Source: Hysterangium stoloniferum (taxonomy: Eukaryota; Basidiomycota; Agaricomycetes; Hysterangiales; Hysterangiaceae). Taken from it: a stretch of DNA of 64,000 bases. The notes beneath the pieces are model-generated. The model worked only from the letters and a program-made list of their open reading frames with translations, was not told the DNA's origin and did not search any database. The DNA lies in the NCBI GenBank assembly GCA_015178975.1, contig WHVD01000073.1, positions 366,794 through 430,793 on the forward strand. Direction: 5' to 3'. How positions within the stretch are numbered: the stretch's first letter is position 1; each line of letters opens with the position of its first letter. The position numbers were made by a program, and so were the translations under genes. Shown here one piece after another: positions 34,595 to 47,287 of the stretch.

Positions 34595-36336
34595 ATGGGT
34601 CTCTTGCTCTCGCTCCCTCTTACAGGTGTTTTAGGAACGGTGGCATCGTCATGTCTGGCGGGTCTCGCCTTCTTCTGCACATCGACTGCTGGTTAGTTTT
34701 CATTGTTACAGGAGTAACCCTGCTAAATACTGCGCATTTCAGCAAGCATGTTCTGCAAGTCATGCAACTGTAACTCATCTATTGCTACCCGAGTGGGCTT
34801 TGCGGTGAGTCTCATAATCTATTGGAGCTGTATGGTGTTGACTATCCACGCAGCTCATATTTTGTCTGAATTCAATACTCGCATGGGTCATGAAAACGCC
34901 GTTCGCTATACGCCAGATTGAAAAACTCACATACGACTACATTAAGATAGACTGTCCGTCTGGAGGATGCTACGGCATTCTTGCCGTTCATAGGATATGT
35001 TTTGCCTTGGCCCTTTTCCACGGTCTCATCGGTGCTTCCCTTATCGGCGTTCAGGATACCCGTACAAAGCGTGCTGCCATACAGAATGGCTGGTGGGGTC
35101 CAAAGGTGTTATTATGGCTTGTTTTAGTTGCAGTGTCTTTCGTGATTCCCAATCCATTCTTCATTTTCTGGGGTAATTATGTATCTCTTGCCGGCGCCAC
35201 GCTGTTCATTCTGTTAGGTCTCGTTCTTCTCGTCGATTTCGCCCATACCTGGTCCGAAACATGTCTCGAAAAATGGGAGATGTCCCAGTCCAATCTATGG
35301 CAATACATTCTCGTAGGATCAACTGCGGGGATGTATATTGGCGCAACTACCCTCACCGGTATAATGTATGCATTTTTCGCCAGTGACGGATGCACTCTCA
35401 ACCGATTCTTCATCTCATTCAACTTGGCTCTCTGTGTTTTGATCACCATAATTTGTATCCATCCTGCTGTTCAAGATGCGAACCCACGCTCAGGCTTGGC
35501 CCAGGCAGCCGTTGTGGCGGTTTATTGCACCTACCTCACCCTGTCGGCAATTGCCAACCATTCCAACGCAGATAACATTAGTTGCAAGAATCCGCTGCAA
35601 GAGCGTGCGTCGGCAGCCCGAACGACCACGGTCGTCATCGGCGCGATACTCACATTCCTTACCATTGCGTACTGTACCAGCCGTGCTGCCACACAGAGTC
35701 GCGCTCTTGTTGGAAGACGCAAATCAGGGGCGATTTCACTGCCTATTAATGAAACCAGCTCGGAGACCGGCGTGTCACTTGTTACATCCCAGCCAGGCAG
35801 GACTGAGAACCCCAGGTATCAAGCATTATTGGCTGCTGTAGAGGCAGGTGCCATTCCTGCTTCTGCGCTGCAAGAAGAACAGGACAATGACGAAGACGAA
35901 GGAGGCATTACTGGAGAAGAACGTGACGACGAGCGCACGGGTACTCTTTACAATGTATGTCACGATTCTCTTAAAAGCCTTCATACTTTAACACTTTAAT
36001 TAGTACACTTGGTTCCATGTCATTTTCTTGGTAGGTACGATGTACGTAGCAATGCTACTGACGGACTGGTGTGTCACCTTTGTCTATGACTAGCTACAGA
36101 CATCTCACAAGGCCTTAGGCAAATCCTCAAATCCTCAGATGGACCTGGAAAGGATCACGACTTCTACATTGGTCGCTCTCGGCCGGCGATGTGGATGAGG
36201 ATTGTATCCAGTTGGGTCTGTATGGCTCTTTATATCTGGAGTCTTGTTGCCCCCGTGCTCCTCCCGGATAGGTTAGTGACTATTGAGTGATTTATATTAC
36301 CCTTGTTGATATCTTGACAGGTTTGGCGATTACTAA
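34595..36336 (+). CDS. TMS1: TMS1/SERINC family multipass membrane protein
   Basis: Serinc/TDE1 proteins are ~10-helix proteins; yeast Tms1 is vacuolar, and animal SERINCs affect serine lipid insertion and scramble lipids. ATG at 34595 starts [20 protein letters not shown], then [17 protein letters not shown] and [11 protein letters not shown], the diagnostic N-terminus. Further family blocks: [45 protein letters not shown]-like [25 protein letters not shown] and [17 protein letters not shown]. Also [54 protein letters not shown] and [29 protein letters not shown]. An acidic cytosolic loop ([20 protein letters not shown]) precedes the last two helices. The final exon encodes only four to five codons (ends FGDY). 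Confidence 0.95.
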
Positions 36337-36420
36337 TGTATACATCTTTGGACTCTTTTCTTCAAGTACTTGTATTCCTACCGCACCATAATTCACAATC
36401 TGCTTTGTTTAATATAACCA

Positions 36421-38042
36421 TTAAATGGCCTTGTGATCCTGCAATATTTGCTTAACCTTTTCCAGAGGAAGCTCCTTAGCGGTATATCCATCCAGTCCCG
36501 TCATTGTCTCTGCTGCAGCCAACGCATTAAGCACGGCTTCTTCAGCGGCATCTGCAGCGGCATTAAACAAGACGTCGATCGTATCGTCATTAACACATTG
36601 TACCGTCTATCGTGGTATGAGAATGTGTGGCGAGATCATAGGTGAGGATTTTCAAACCTTAATAGTCAACGGGACATGCATTGGATACTTTTCATCTCGA
36701 TGCCGGTACTGTCCCGACTGCGTGGTATTTACTTCGGAAGGGACAGCCTGTGGCGTAGAGGTAGAAAAGGCAATGAAGATGTCACCTCTATCTGTCAGAT
36801 TAGTCACTAGACTACTATTGCAATATAATATTCACGAGTAATTCTCTCCCATTGCGCCTTGACGACCTAGTCCTAAAGCAACTCGTTTGGCCACTCGTTT
36901 TAACTGAACTTTCTTATTCAGTTGCTACTCGAGATATATATCCTCGCGGACACTACCTGATGTGGCAACAAAGGGGCGTCGGTTGCAACAACGACAATGA
37001 TACTAGTACAGGTTGATTTAGTTGGGCATGTTCGTGGGTCCACGTCGAGATTGTCAACTTACCTTCCGTCCCCATCCTTTAGCAGTCTTGCTTTTTCCGC
37101 CTTTTTTTCCTCCTCCAGCAGAATTTCATCCCACCAGCCTTGGTCCCAAAGAATCTGTCCCACGGAAATACCTTTGATTCTGAGGTTGCGAATACGGCCG
37201 TGGTTGGCTTGAACGAGCACGCCGACAGTGTATTGTTTTCCATCTACGCCTATTGGAAGCAACCTGGAGGAATTGCCAATGCCGCCCTAACATACGGGGT
37301 TATCTACTTGAGGTTGGCAATACGGCAAATTTACCTTGAACCCGAATGTGATCATTCCGGTGCCGCCCCCGACGTTACCCTCTTCTACAGTGCCACCAGA
37401 GAGTTTGATGTCCAAAACGTCTTCTGGCTTTATTGGGAACGCATATACGTCTGATAAGCGAGCATCCAGGGTCTCTGCTCTAGACAGTTATGTGAGTAAA
37501 GTTGTCTCTACCGGATAAGAGCGAGAAATATACATAGTTGGGATATGAAATGGAAAGGCTACCTCGGCACCATTTTTCTGTTCACGATCATACCGCCGCT
37601 GGAGTCCTTCCATAACAGCGCCGACATTCAGTGTGCCAGTAATTGCAACAAAGCCATCCAATTTCCCCCATTCTTCTACAGTGTGATATCTGCATGAATG
37701 GGTTACTACTGCCCTATGCGATCTTGGGAGTCAGATACCCTGTCATTTCTCCGGCGCCATTTAAGGCCCAGATGGAGGCATATCTAGGCAGCCCGAGACA
37801 ATCTTTTGCAGGGGATATCAACGTTACACCCGTTCGGATTACGGGTTCGCTGCGCAAGATGTGAATATTGATACAAGGCGGGGGGGATTGCATAGTTACT
37901 TCTTTCCGGCTTCCCCCTTGATCACCGTCAGGTGTCCGACTTCAACGCCAGGAACGTCTGTAATAGCATTGAGTCTCCCTACTGGTAGTTGACCAACCGT
38001 GATGCCAAGGTCTCGAATGCGTGGCTTGCTGGTGGCAGACAT
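36421..38042 (-). CDS. P1-family (DmpA/BapA-like) self-processing aminopeptidase
   Basis: P1 peptidases are Ntn-fold enzymes that cleave themselves before a Ser, which becomes the nucleophile; DmpA releases N-terminal D/L amino acids. ATG at 38042: [34 protein letters not shown] is the canonical N-terminus. Next come [72 protein letters not shown] and [12 protein letters not shown]. The nucleophile region splices to [20 protein letters not shown]; the Ser codon (AG|T) is split by an intron. [23 protein letters not shown] and a C-terminal helix with [18 protein letters not shown] close the domain. An added ~30-residue charged helix ([19 protein letters not shown]) precedes the nucleophile. No signal peptide is visible, so probably cytosolic. 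Confidence 0.9.
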
Positions 38043-38592
38043 GGTGTGGTGAACTAGAACCACCTAGCAAGTAACTTCAATATCGTGTGTGAGTCCTTGA
38101 TACTTAAATATTTATTATCACAACCTACGGCACCGCATTTGTTGTTTGTTATAACGTGACCTCATTAACTAAGCGGACAACGAGGACGTGTTCAAGCCTT
38201 GTCGCAAGGGCCCATGCTATCACAAGGTCGCGTCTGTCCCTTTCTCATTGCAAGCAATCGAATGCCACGTCAAAGTGCCAGTTCCTTTTGCCATTGCGCG
38301 GTTACTAGTACTTTTCATGATTGCTTGGGTGAGTGTATATTGGCGCTGCTCTGGAAATCATGCTTCTGAGCACGTTTTATTCATCGGACTACGTCGATGC
38401 CCTCCTGGAATGATGTGATCATGGATTTGTTTTGCTTAAATGGCCTGGTTTTGGTTTTTTTATTCGAAAGAGCGCTCATGAGACATTACAAGTTACAGAT
38501 GTGTCAGTTATAGACGCGTCGAGTGTGACGCAAAGTTCGTCACGTCTCTACCTTTTACACTCATAATCGGCGAATCGCGCTTATAGAGAGCC
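38043..38592. promoter_or_regulatory. Divergent spacer between P1 peptidase and EBP1 homologue
   Basis: 550 bp between start codons. A 76-codon plus frame at 38188-38418 has a hydrophobic middle but no known family and ends before the EBP1 start; I do not call it. Confidence 0.4.
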
Positions 38593-40160
38593 ATGTCCGA
38601 ACATATCAAGGATTTGAAAGAGGAAAAGAAGGACGAGAAGACACCTCCCCAGGAGGATAAGGCTGCAGAATTGACCAAATACAAGGTGACAGTGACCAGT
38701 GTCTCGTGAAGAAAATAATTAACCGACACTGCCTTGTCCAGACTGCTGCAGATATTGTCCATAATGCGACAAAGAAATTAATTGAACTTGCTGTTGAGGG
38801 CGCCAAGATCATTGATCTTTGTGTAGAGGGCGACAAGCTCATCGAGCAAGGCACTGGTGCAGTGTACAATAAAGGTGGTAAAGGCGTTAAAATTAGCAAG
38901 GGTATGTAGTTTTCTGATAAGATATGACACCACTCTCAAAGACAGTGACTGTCTTACAACAGGTCTTGCATTCCCTACATGTATCTCGGTGAACAACACC
39001 GTTTCCCATTTCTCCCCCCTCGCGTGAGCACTGCGTCTGTACACCTCCCGCACGGGCTCCTTACACCCTGCTTTTTCTATCGCAGTTCTGATCCCCAATC
39101 TTCCCTAACTCTCGCAAAAAATGATGTCGTCAAGATCCACCTTGGCGCTCACATCGATGGCTTTGCGTCGATCAGTGCTGAGACCATTGTAGTCGGCGCG
39201 TCAGAGCAGGAGCCCGTCACTGGGCGACGCGCAGACGTAATCAAGGCGGCATATAATGCTGCTGAGCTTGCCATGCGACTCATCAAAGTTGACAACAAAA
39301 ATTGGGCAGTCACTGAAGGAGTGAACAAGATCGCCGCAGCATGGGATTGCAAGGCTGTTGAGGGTACGCGTATCTTTGTTGTAAAGATTGACTGTATTTA
39401 CGAGCGCTCTCTTCAGGCATGTTGTCCTGCCAGCACTCCAAGAATATTATTGATGGCAAAAAGCGGATCATTTTGAACCCTCCACAGGATCAACGCGCTG
39501 GATTCGACACGGTCACCTTTGCAGAAGGCGAAATTTATGGTGTAGACATCTTGATTTCTTCAGGCGAGGACGGTCGGGTACGTTGTGTGACTTGAATATG
39601 TTGTCCTATATCTTATACTGTCTGCTTTCAATACTTAGGCACGGTCGGAGGAGTCGCGTACTACCATTTACCAAAGGGCCTCGGATGTCACATACCTGCT
39701 CAAGATGAAGACTTCCCGTGCAGTGTTTTCCGAGGTACAAAAGAAAGCTGGTGCCTTCCCTTTCAACGTCCGTGTGCTCGACGATGAGAAGCGTGCAAGA
39801 ATGGGTTTGCAGGAAGCAGTTCAACATAGCCTTGTTCGGCCATATGATGTCATGTAAGGCATAACGTTAATGTTTATATGTTAGGTTTCTCATGATACTT
39901 CTAGTTTCACCCCGGCAAACACTTTTGTAGCCCAGTTCCACTTCACAATTGCACTCCTTCCTGGTGGCCCATCGTTGATCAGCCATCCTCCCATCTGGTA
40001 TAAGCCTGAGTTGGTGAAGACCGAGAAAGAGCTCGAGGACGTCGATCTCAAAGACCTATTGTTGAGGAGATTGCGGGAGAATAAGAAGAACAAGAAGAAG
40101 AAAGCCAAAGCGGAGACCACTGGTGCAGATGATGCAGAGGCAGACGAAAAGGCTGAGTGA
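38593..40160 (+). CDS. PA2G4: EBP1/PA2G4 homologue (inactive methionine-aminopeptidase fold)
   Basis: Proliferation-associated 2G4 proteins bind ribosomes at the tunnel exit and structured RNA; the fission yeast member is known as a curved-DNA-binding protein. ATG at 38593 starts MSEHIKDLKEEKKDEK, then AELTKYK-TAADIVHNATKKLIELAVEGAKI and CVEGDKLIEQGTGAVYNKG. Next come KGLAFPTCISVNNTVSHFSPL and VVKIHLGAHIDGF, then a block with GRRADVIKAAYNAAELAMRLIKV, AWDCKAVEGMLSCQH and ILNPPQ. AEGEIYGVDILISSGEDG, FPFNVRVLDDEKRARMGLQEAVQH, YDVIFTPANTFVAQFHFTIALLPGGPSLI and a Lys-rich tail (ENKKNKKKKAK) follow. Active-site metal ligands of MetAP (for example the first two Asp) are not all present, as expected. 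Seven or so short introns. Confidence 0.93.
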
Positions 40161-40241
40161 ATAGACACCAATTTAGCGATACACAAAATGGCAAGATCCT
40201 ACGATGCTGCACTCGGATACATACCTCTTGTTATGATGTAA

Positions 40242-40623
40242 CTATGTTAATTTGAGCTGTTCCGCCTCGTTTGCAAATTCTGCCAGCGTTCTTGTAATGA
40301 GATCAACGTTTTCAAGGAATGAGTTAAGTGTGAGCCTGGCAAGTCGCACAGTGAGGGTAGTGAATGTTCTAAAACAAAGTGAGAAGGCGGTTCTATGGCC
40401 ACAAATTCGACATACGCTATGAGAAGGCTGCCTTCTACTACTAGAGACTTCTTGACTGCATTTGGCTGTAGCTCTGCATCGACCTGAAGGACACGCATTG
40501 CAATTTCGGCATGGTTGGCGGATAGAAAGGGAATCTTTATTGTGCTGTTTCAAATTAATATGAACATTTTCAGTAAGGAATATCAATGAAGGGAACATAC
40601 AGAGAATGAGTTGGATCCACCAT
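40242..40623 (-). CDS. PCC1: KEOPS complex subunit PCC1 (LAGE3)
   Basis: Pcc1 is the small dimerising subunit of KEOPS, which makes t6A on ANN-decoding tRNAs and affects telomeres and transcription. Three exons (40601-40623, 40416-40544, 40242-40368) close to 92 residues, the usual size. The sequence has TIKIPFLSANHAEIAMRVLQVDAELQPNAVKKSLVVEGSLLIA, then TLTVRLARLTLNSFLENVDLITRTLAEF, matching the family's beta-beta-alpha pattern and its R-x-SxNSFxE-like helix start. The chosen ATG (40623) lies 117 bp from the Caf120-like start on the other strand. The frame stays open upstream to another ATG at 40785, which would overlap that gene, so it is less likely. Confidence 0.9.
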
Positions 40624-40740
40624 GAGACTTATGGGTTGGTGACACTGTTGGTATCTATGGGCGCTTGTTCCTTCGCTAAGTCGAAAGGCGGGAGCATTTA
40701 TACCTCTGCACCATTTATACCACTCGTCTGATACTGCCGA

Positions 40741-43700
40741 ATGTCTGTCGGATCCACTTGGGATAGCCGGAGCCCACCATCCCACCTCCGCAAGAATCGG
40801 CCCTCTCTGACTGCCAACTCACGAATGGGTGATACTCAAGCCTCAAAGCCTAAGGCTGGTCACTCGAGGACCTCGTCTTTCTTCTCATTCAATTCTAAAA
40901 GATCGGCACAGCAGCAGTCCCTCCAAGCTGTCATAACTACCCAACAGCAGCAACAAGAACAGCAACATGAACAGCAGCATAATCTGCAACAGCATCAGCA
41001 GCCACACCCATCACGCAGACCAAGTGAACCCAACCACGTATGTCTGATTACTACCCCCAGTCCCTTGTACCTGCCGCACTGACGCTGATCTTCCGACTTC
41101 CAGAATCAGGCAGGGCCACCTACATCACCTGCACATGCCCAACGCCCTTCATTGGGTGACGCGCCCCCTATGAGTCCTAATGTTCTCATTCAACGCGAAA
41201 TCAAATCTGTAATTGACCTCGTCCTTGCTCATGCCCACAAGATCTATTTCTCTGGGCCACTGGTCCGCCGAGTGGAGCGTCAACCGGATGGGTCTAAACC
41301 TGTTCGTGACGATGGCTGGGTTGAGGTATGGGCCCAGCTGGGGGGAACGACACTTAGCGTGTGGGATATGAAAGCGATCGAGGAGGCAAGTAAGCGTGGG
41401 GATGAGGTTCCTCCAAGTTATATCAATATCACGGACTGTGTATGTCAAACTCGCATTGATTATCCTACTTTGGCTGAGCTAGCTCTCTGAAGTTCGTTCA
41501 AGTATTGGGTGCTTTGACCAGTCCCGCCACCGCAACCGCACCCTCGAAAAGACACACGAATATTATAACGATTAATAACGCAGGATCCAACTTGATTTTC
41601 TTTGCATGTCCATCCTCAGCTGCTTTAGTTTCTTGGGCAACTTGTGAGTATCTCGACAGTACGTCTCACGACCTTACTGTTGGCCTAATGTCACTTTAGC
41701 AATACGGTTAGCTGGATGGGAGAAGGCACGGCTGGAGGAAATATATACAGGGCATTTAATAAGAATGAGTTTGAGTGATAGCAGGGAATGTGCGTTCGCT
41801 CCATCTTTCATACATCTGTGATCCAAATAAACCCTTTTTAGGGAAAGAGCCCACGAGCACATTAGTCAAAGGTAAACTTGAGGGACAGGTGAAGGCCCGA
41901 ATCGCTGGTCAAACAGACTGGAAGACATTGTGGATGGTGCTATCGTTGACGTCGGAAGTACCAACAGATAGGCCAACCTCTCAAGTCTCTACGCGGACCA
42001 AGAATCGCATGTCAAATCTCTTTCGTACTTCATCGATAGCTGAAGGACCGCTGACTATCCCACCGCCTGGCTCAAACGTGCCCGTTATTTCGTTCTATGC
42101 CTCACAGAAACCCAAAGATCGTAAAAGGCCATTATTGACTCTACGTTATGTCTCACAGGTAGATATCCCTGGAGCATGGGGTCATTACTCTTACTAATGC
42201 TGAGTCTACAGGCATATGCCGTCTATCCCGAACGTCTTGAGGTCATTCAGAAAAGCACATTGATTAAAGTGGAAGGTTTACTTGGACAGGAGGACATGGC
42301 TGGTCCCATGAAGGGTAAGGAATGTTGGTTAATGGTTATGCCTGAAACACAGCAAGCGTATCCTGTTTTGGAGCTACTGAAATGGCTCATCGGTAGGTTA
42401 ATCAATTAAGCTGCCCAGTAATCATAGTAAAAAAAAAACTCCTACAGCAATACACGATGTATATCAATTATATGGGAGGCCAATGGAATACATTTGGAAC
42501 CCTCGACAACCAGTTTCCATGTGGTTTGGGTATCCTGTTGGCCCAGAGCGTGCAGTGCGACATGTCCTTTAAACGAGACAGTTTTGTTTGCTAATTTTTT
42601 TCACATAGCGACTGTTTATCGACCGAGAAGCGGCTGAGAAGCTAGACCCGCGAGATGATCGCACCTCCGTTATTCGAAAGGAGCTGACGCAGCTGTTGAC
42701 GGCCAAGATGTTCGGAACACCTGCGAATATTCCTCCTGGACAACCATCCGTACAGGGCACAGTTTCTGAACGTACGGCGCATATGCCGTCTAATGAAGGG
42801 ATTGCAGGCACCGCTTCGATGCCTCAACTACCCCCGCTCAATTTCTTTGGAAGTACAACGCCAACAGCGTCTGCGTCAGAGACGCAGCCAAGGCAGCTTC
42901 AACAAGCTGCACAACAATACCCTCGGCAGCCGCAGTCAACTCAGGAGCAGCTACCTATACAACAGCCGCCCCCTGTAATGCAGCCACGGCAACCGCTTCC
43001 CTCCCAGACAACGCCAACCGGCAGGACGTTCACTGGTTTATCCTCCATTTCAGAATACAGTACATCCGATGGACCGAGGTCAAACACCGCACAGCCAACA
43101 GAACGATCAAACTCTGGCATGGCTGCATCAATTGACTCAAAAGGTCAGGCTTCCCAATCTGAGGGTAATATTGGGGAAGGAGTGGTTATAGGTAGTCCGA
43201 CCACAGGCTCATATCGCACGCGTTCACCACGAGGGAGCGGAGATTCTTTCGTATCTCCACCAGATTCGAAACAGGACCAATCTTTGATGAACAATGGAAT
43301 GAGAAGCAATGGTCATGTTAAAGCACAGAATGGTAGCACTGGTCCAGTTCAGTCTCAAATGGGTGTCAAATCGATAAGTATACATTCCCCTACACCCGTA
43401 TCTTTCTCTCCAGCTACGATTACACCAGCGAAGACTGGCTCGCCGCATTCCTCGACTGGGACAGGTGGCTCGAGACCACAAACACCTGCTTTCAATTCGT
43501 TGTCCAATGCATTGCCAACTGCAGATCAACCTCCTGACAATTCATCAGTGAGGATGTCTTCGTCACCACCGAGAAATTATCCCAGAGCGTCTTCGCCATT
43601 GCGTTCACATTACTCACCATCACTACGCTCACAACCCCCACCCCCTCCACCTAAAGGCGACCGTAACCCGACCGTAACCCAAACACCGACACCCTCTAGA

Positions 43701-45957
43701 TCACTGGATGAGGCAGCCATTGTACCCCCAAATATGCATGCTGCGTCTTCGCCAGATAATTTTAATTTCGCCGATGCGCCTGGTGAGTCCCGATCATATT
43801 AATCCACTACATGACGATTTGAACTGTATTTAGGTGCACTATATGTCCTCCAGCAACGTGCGGGACAAAAATCAGACCAACCTCAAGTGCCGAAGACGAC
43901 ATGGTCCACTGATGAAGAGGAGGATGAACCTGAATTTGAAGGTGACTCTGATTTTACTGGTCCTGAACGTAATCCTCCGCCTCGACGAGCCACACCTCCT
44001 GTCCTGCCGCCTAGTTCTTACCGAGAAGTGATTCCATCGGAGTTGGCAGGCCGTGGTTCAGCCGCTACCGGCATTGGCCGCACCCGATCAAAAGTTGGAC
44101 GTAAGCCATCAGGCGCCCGAGTGAAGCCTAGCCCTTTCTCAAATCGTCACGCAACGGAAGGTTCATCTCTTGACAACCTTTCTTCATCCCTGCAGACACC
44201 TGTCTCTCAGACTGATGTTATAATGGATGAAAAGTCAGAGCTACCATACGATGATACAGCGGATGCATTGGCGGCATTGTCATTCCTAGAAACGCAGGAT
44301 GAACCGGCCCCTGTGCCACCGCCTCCAAAGCCAATCATTCCACCTTCACCAGTTTTGAAGCAGGAGCCGCCAGCGCCAGCCGTTGAGACCCACCATTACC
44401 CGTCGTCATTTGCTCCGTCTCGGCAAGCTGCTGAACGCAAGGCGAAGGCTCAAGCACAACAGCAGGCTAGTTATGCTGCAACACATCGGCCTGGTAAGCC
44501 AAAGTCGAATGGTGGAACGAAAAACAAAAACAAAGGCACCGGTGCATGGGCAGAAAGCAGTGATGATGACGAGGAGGAGGAGGAAGAGGAGGAGGATGAT
44601 GACGAGGAAGGCTCGGACGAAGAGAGACCTGCACGGCTACCTCCTGTGAGACAACCTCAACCGCTTCCTGCATCCGATCCTCGAGTTTCAGTTTACCCTT
44701 CCGCGCAACCGAGCCCTCAAGGGACCCCGAGCAATGCTGGGGATGCTTATAGTCAACGACATGGTAGGACACTACCTCATCCGCCCAGTCGAGGTAAGTG
44801 AAAATGTTGCTGCAGTCTTAACCAGAAAATGGTCTAACAGAGTTCCCCCCATAGATTCTCAAGATTTGCATCCGCGATCTGCTTCAGGACATTACGACGA
44901 TCGTCACCGCCTTCAGCCTGGGGATGAACCCAGAACTCACAGTACGAATCCTCATTTAGCCGCTCGTCAGTCCGTATGGAGCACTGTATTGGATCCCGAG
45001 CCACCTCGTCAAAATTCTGCCAGGAATACATTTGTGCAAGTCGACGAAAGCGAGACCATGACAAAGGCCTTCCAGCCTCAAGGTCTGTTGTCTGCCGGAT
45101 TACAAGACAAAGAGGACCGGTCGGCAAAACGACAAGAAGAGCTAGCCCGTGAAACTGGAGCTTCCCTTATCAATGTTCCCAACAAGCCCCCACCTCCTCA
45201 GACAGGTCTTCTTGGGGCCATTACTGCTCACGAACGAGAACGCAAACGTGAAGGTGGGGTGGGTGCGGCTCTAACTGAGAAGGAGCGTGAAAGACGACTT
45301 GCTGAGGAGCGGCAGCGTAAGATGGATGAATTGCAGCGTCAGCAATTGGATCAGATGTCTCAAGGGGGTGTTCCTGGAGCGTACGATACATTTGGCCAAC
45401 AACAATCTTTCCCGGGTTATATGCCTGGATTCGATCCGAGAATGACAATGAATCCTATGATGCTCAACCCTTATATGGCAGGTGGATTCCCCATGATGCC
45501 TTTTGGCAACCCACAGCAAATGATGGCGGCACAGATGGCTGCACAACAGGCATACCAGCAGGCTATGCTTTCGTTCAGCCAAGCAGGCAGCCAGGCTGGA
45601 GATCAGTCGGTTGCTGCAGGTACGTCTCCTGGCGTGGGACCTTCACCATTGCATCAAATGCCTCAGGGTGGCACGATGGACCCACGGATGTCGATGATGA
45701 ACCCTTGGATGATGGGCATGGGTGGTATGGGTCCCATGGTTGGTATGCCCCAAATGGGAATGATGGATCCAAGGATGTCCATGGTTCATGCGCCATCACC
45801 ATACCCTCAGCACCCAGATTCCGCACCAGGACAACAGGGTCGTATCCCTTCTTTCCAAGGAACACCGTCTCCTCGCCAAGGATCGCCTGCCCCACCACGC
45901 TCTAATAACAATAGTCCAAGGCCTTCAAACAATAACACTTCACAGCCCCATACCTAA
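40741..45957 (+). CDS. Large Caf120/Skg3-like PH-domain protein
   Basis: Yeast Caf120 and Skg3 are PH proteins linked to the CCR4-NOT complex and the bud neck. The gene is ~1,500 residues with about ten short introns. Order: Ser-rich N-terminus with SRTSSFFSFNSKRS, a Gln-rich stretch near residues 60-95, then the core PH-like region (NVLIQREIKSVIDLVLAHAHKIYFSGPLVRR, GWVEVWAQLGGTTLSVWDM). A second conserved block follows: SNLIFFACPSSAALVSWATAIRLAGWEKARLEEIYTGHL, GKLEGQVKARIAGQTDWKTLWMVL, TLRYVSQAYAVYPERLEVIQKSTLIKVEGLLG, WLMVMPETQQAYPVLELLKWLIAIHDVYQLYGRP. After residue ~560 everything is disordered: Pro/Ser/Gln-rich, an acidic run (DDDEEEEEEEEDDDEEGSDEE), a coiled Arg/Glu helix (KERERRLAEERQRKMDELQRQQ), and a Met-rich tail (NPWMMGMGGMGPMVGMPQMG). 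Junctions at 43781 and 44793 were checked by phase. Confidence 0.87.
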
Positions 45958-46205
45958 CTAGCTTAAACGGGAATAAATATCTCACAAATATGACCACTAT
46001 CCCCGTGTAGTTAGTTAACAAGATATCACAGGTCTCATCTCAAGTTCACCAGACCGTGTTTTAGAGTTTTATGCCTACTCTTCTCATTCTCATTCTTATC
46101 TTCTGCTCTTCACATGCTCTGCATCAGGATTAATTACTGATTTTTACTCTTTTCTTTTTTCCTGTCGGTGGACAATAAGGAATAACAGTTAACCGTTTTC
46201 AATAA

Positions 46206-47287
46206 TTAAGGTTTAGTTTCTTCTTGAACATTTGCTTTGGTGTACTGGCTCCAGCCCATGGATTTATCTATGGCATCTTCGCTAGCATCTGGCTCCAACT
46301 GGCCATATTTGTTCCTCCGTGCTCTAGATAAAAGGTTAATACTAACGGTGTTAAGATAATCAAGTGCGACTAACCTGAAAAACGTATAAGATAGTACGAT
46401 GTCATCTAGGTCAGCCATGCTGCGGTCCTCCGCGTAGTCTTTATCTATAAAGAAGAAAAGTGGGAGGTCCACTTCTTCACCAGCTAAGAGCTTCTGCTCT
46501 TCGAAACAGAAACATTCGACCTTTGCGAAATATGGTGCAATCTGATGGAAATTAAAAATAATTATCAGAAATATTGCAATCATGCTCACCCTATCTGGGG
46601 TCACATTATAGGTAGCAATCCCAACAATGTCCTGGTCTGACTTGTTCTTGACCTTATAAAACGCGAGCGCAGTCTCTCCAGGGAGAACATAAATGTACCT
46701 CTGTTGCGGGGTGAAGGTCCAAGGGAGTGCCTCCGATGTGTCTGCATTGAAGTGGACCTTGATTTTCTTCGCACCACTGACGGGAACGAGTCGTTCTGGC
46801 TCGTAGAGACCCTTGCCAGTTACCGGTGTCCCCCCAAAACCGGTGGCTGAACAAAAGGCTCGGTATAAAGGAACTGCAGCATACGAGAGACCTAAGAATA
46901 CAATTATCTTTGTGGTGTCAGCAGGACACCGGTTGGGCTGGACGAAGTAATTAACTCACTACTGAGGAGGTGTACATGAGCAGAGAGCGATTGCGAGCAC
47001 GGTATATCTGGCGTCGTGGCTCCCAGACATTTCCTGGTGATGGTTTTGTTGCATATGACCGTGTACTATGTGGACTAACCCGCCATGTCAGGGTGCAACA
47101 CTGAGATGTGGAAGGATCAGAGATTGTTCGGGTTCGTCGGAGTCCTGAAACCTCCACAGATTGAGATTGTCCGAAAGTCTAGGGTTTAATTAGGTATTAT
47201 AATTGCTTAATGCCATAAGATAGTTACAGAGAATCGGAACGTTGAACGCAGAAAAGGCAGACGTCTCCAGGTAGAAGAATGCCACAT
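46206..47287 (-). CDS. COX11: Cytochrome c oxidase assembly protein COX11, mitochondrial
   Basis: COX11 delivers copper to the CuB site of complex IV from the inner membrane. Five exons close to 293 residues: 47228-47287, 46960-47178, 46590-46907, 46375-46541 and 46206-46323. Exon 1 gives MWHSSTWRRLPFLRSTFRF, a strong mitochondrial presequence. It was placed because exon 2's frame has an upstream stop and no ATG, and this is the only nearby ATG exon with a matching GTAACT donor in phase 0. Then RSLLMYTSSVIIVFLGLSYAAVPLYRAFC is the TM helix and start of the domain, followed by FGGTPV, KIKVHFNADTSEALPWTFTPQQ, ALAFYKVKNKSDQDIVGIATYNVTPDRIAPYF and VECFCFEEQKLLAGEEVDLPLFFFID with the copper-binding CFCF. 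DIVLSYTFFRARRNKYG closes it. Start codons of COX11 and DNAJC8 are only 41 bp apart. Confidence 0.93.

Noticed and set aside
34890-35999. A separate gene starting at the internal ATG ([12 protein letters not shown])
   Set aside because: It is the main exon of TMS1; the conserved SERINC N-terminus is on two upstream exons from 34595.
38188-38418. 76-codon frame with a hydrophobic core upstream of EBP1
   Set aside because: No homology recognised and it lies in a promoter region; not supported as a gene.
44734-45957. Separate gene for the Met-rich ORF
   Set aside because: It joins in frame to the upstream exon through a GTAAGT intron (~44793-44854) and is the C-terminus of the Caf120-like protein.
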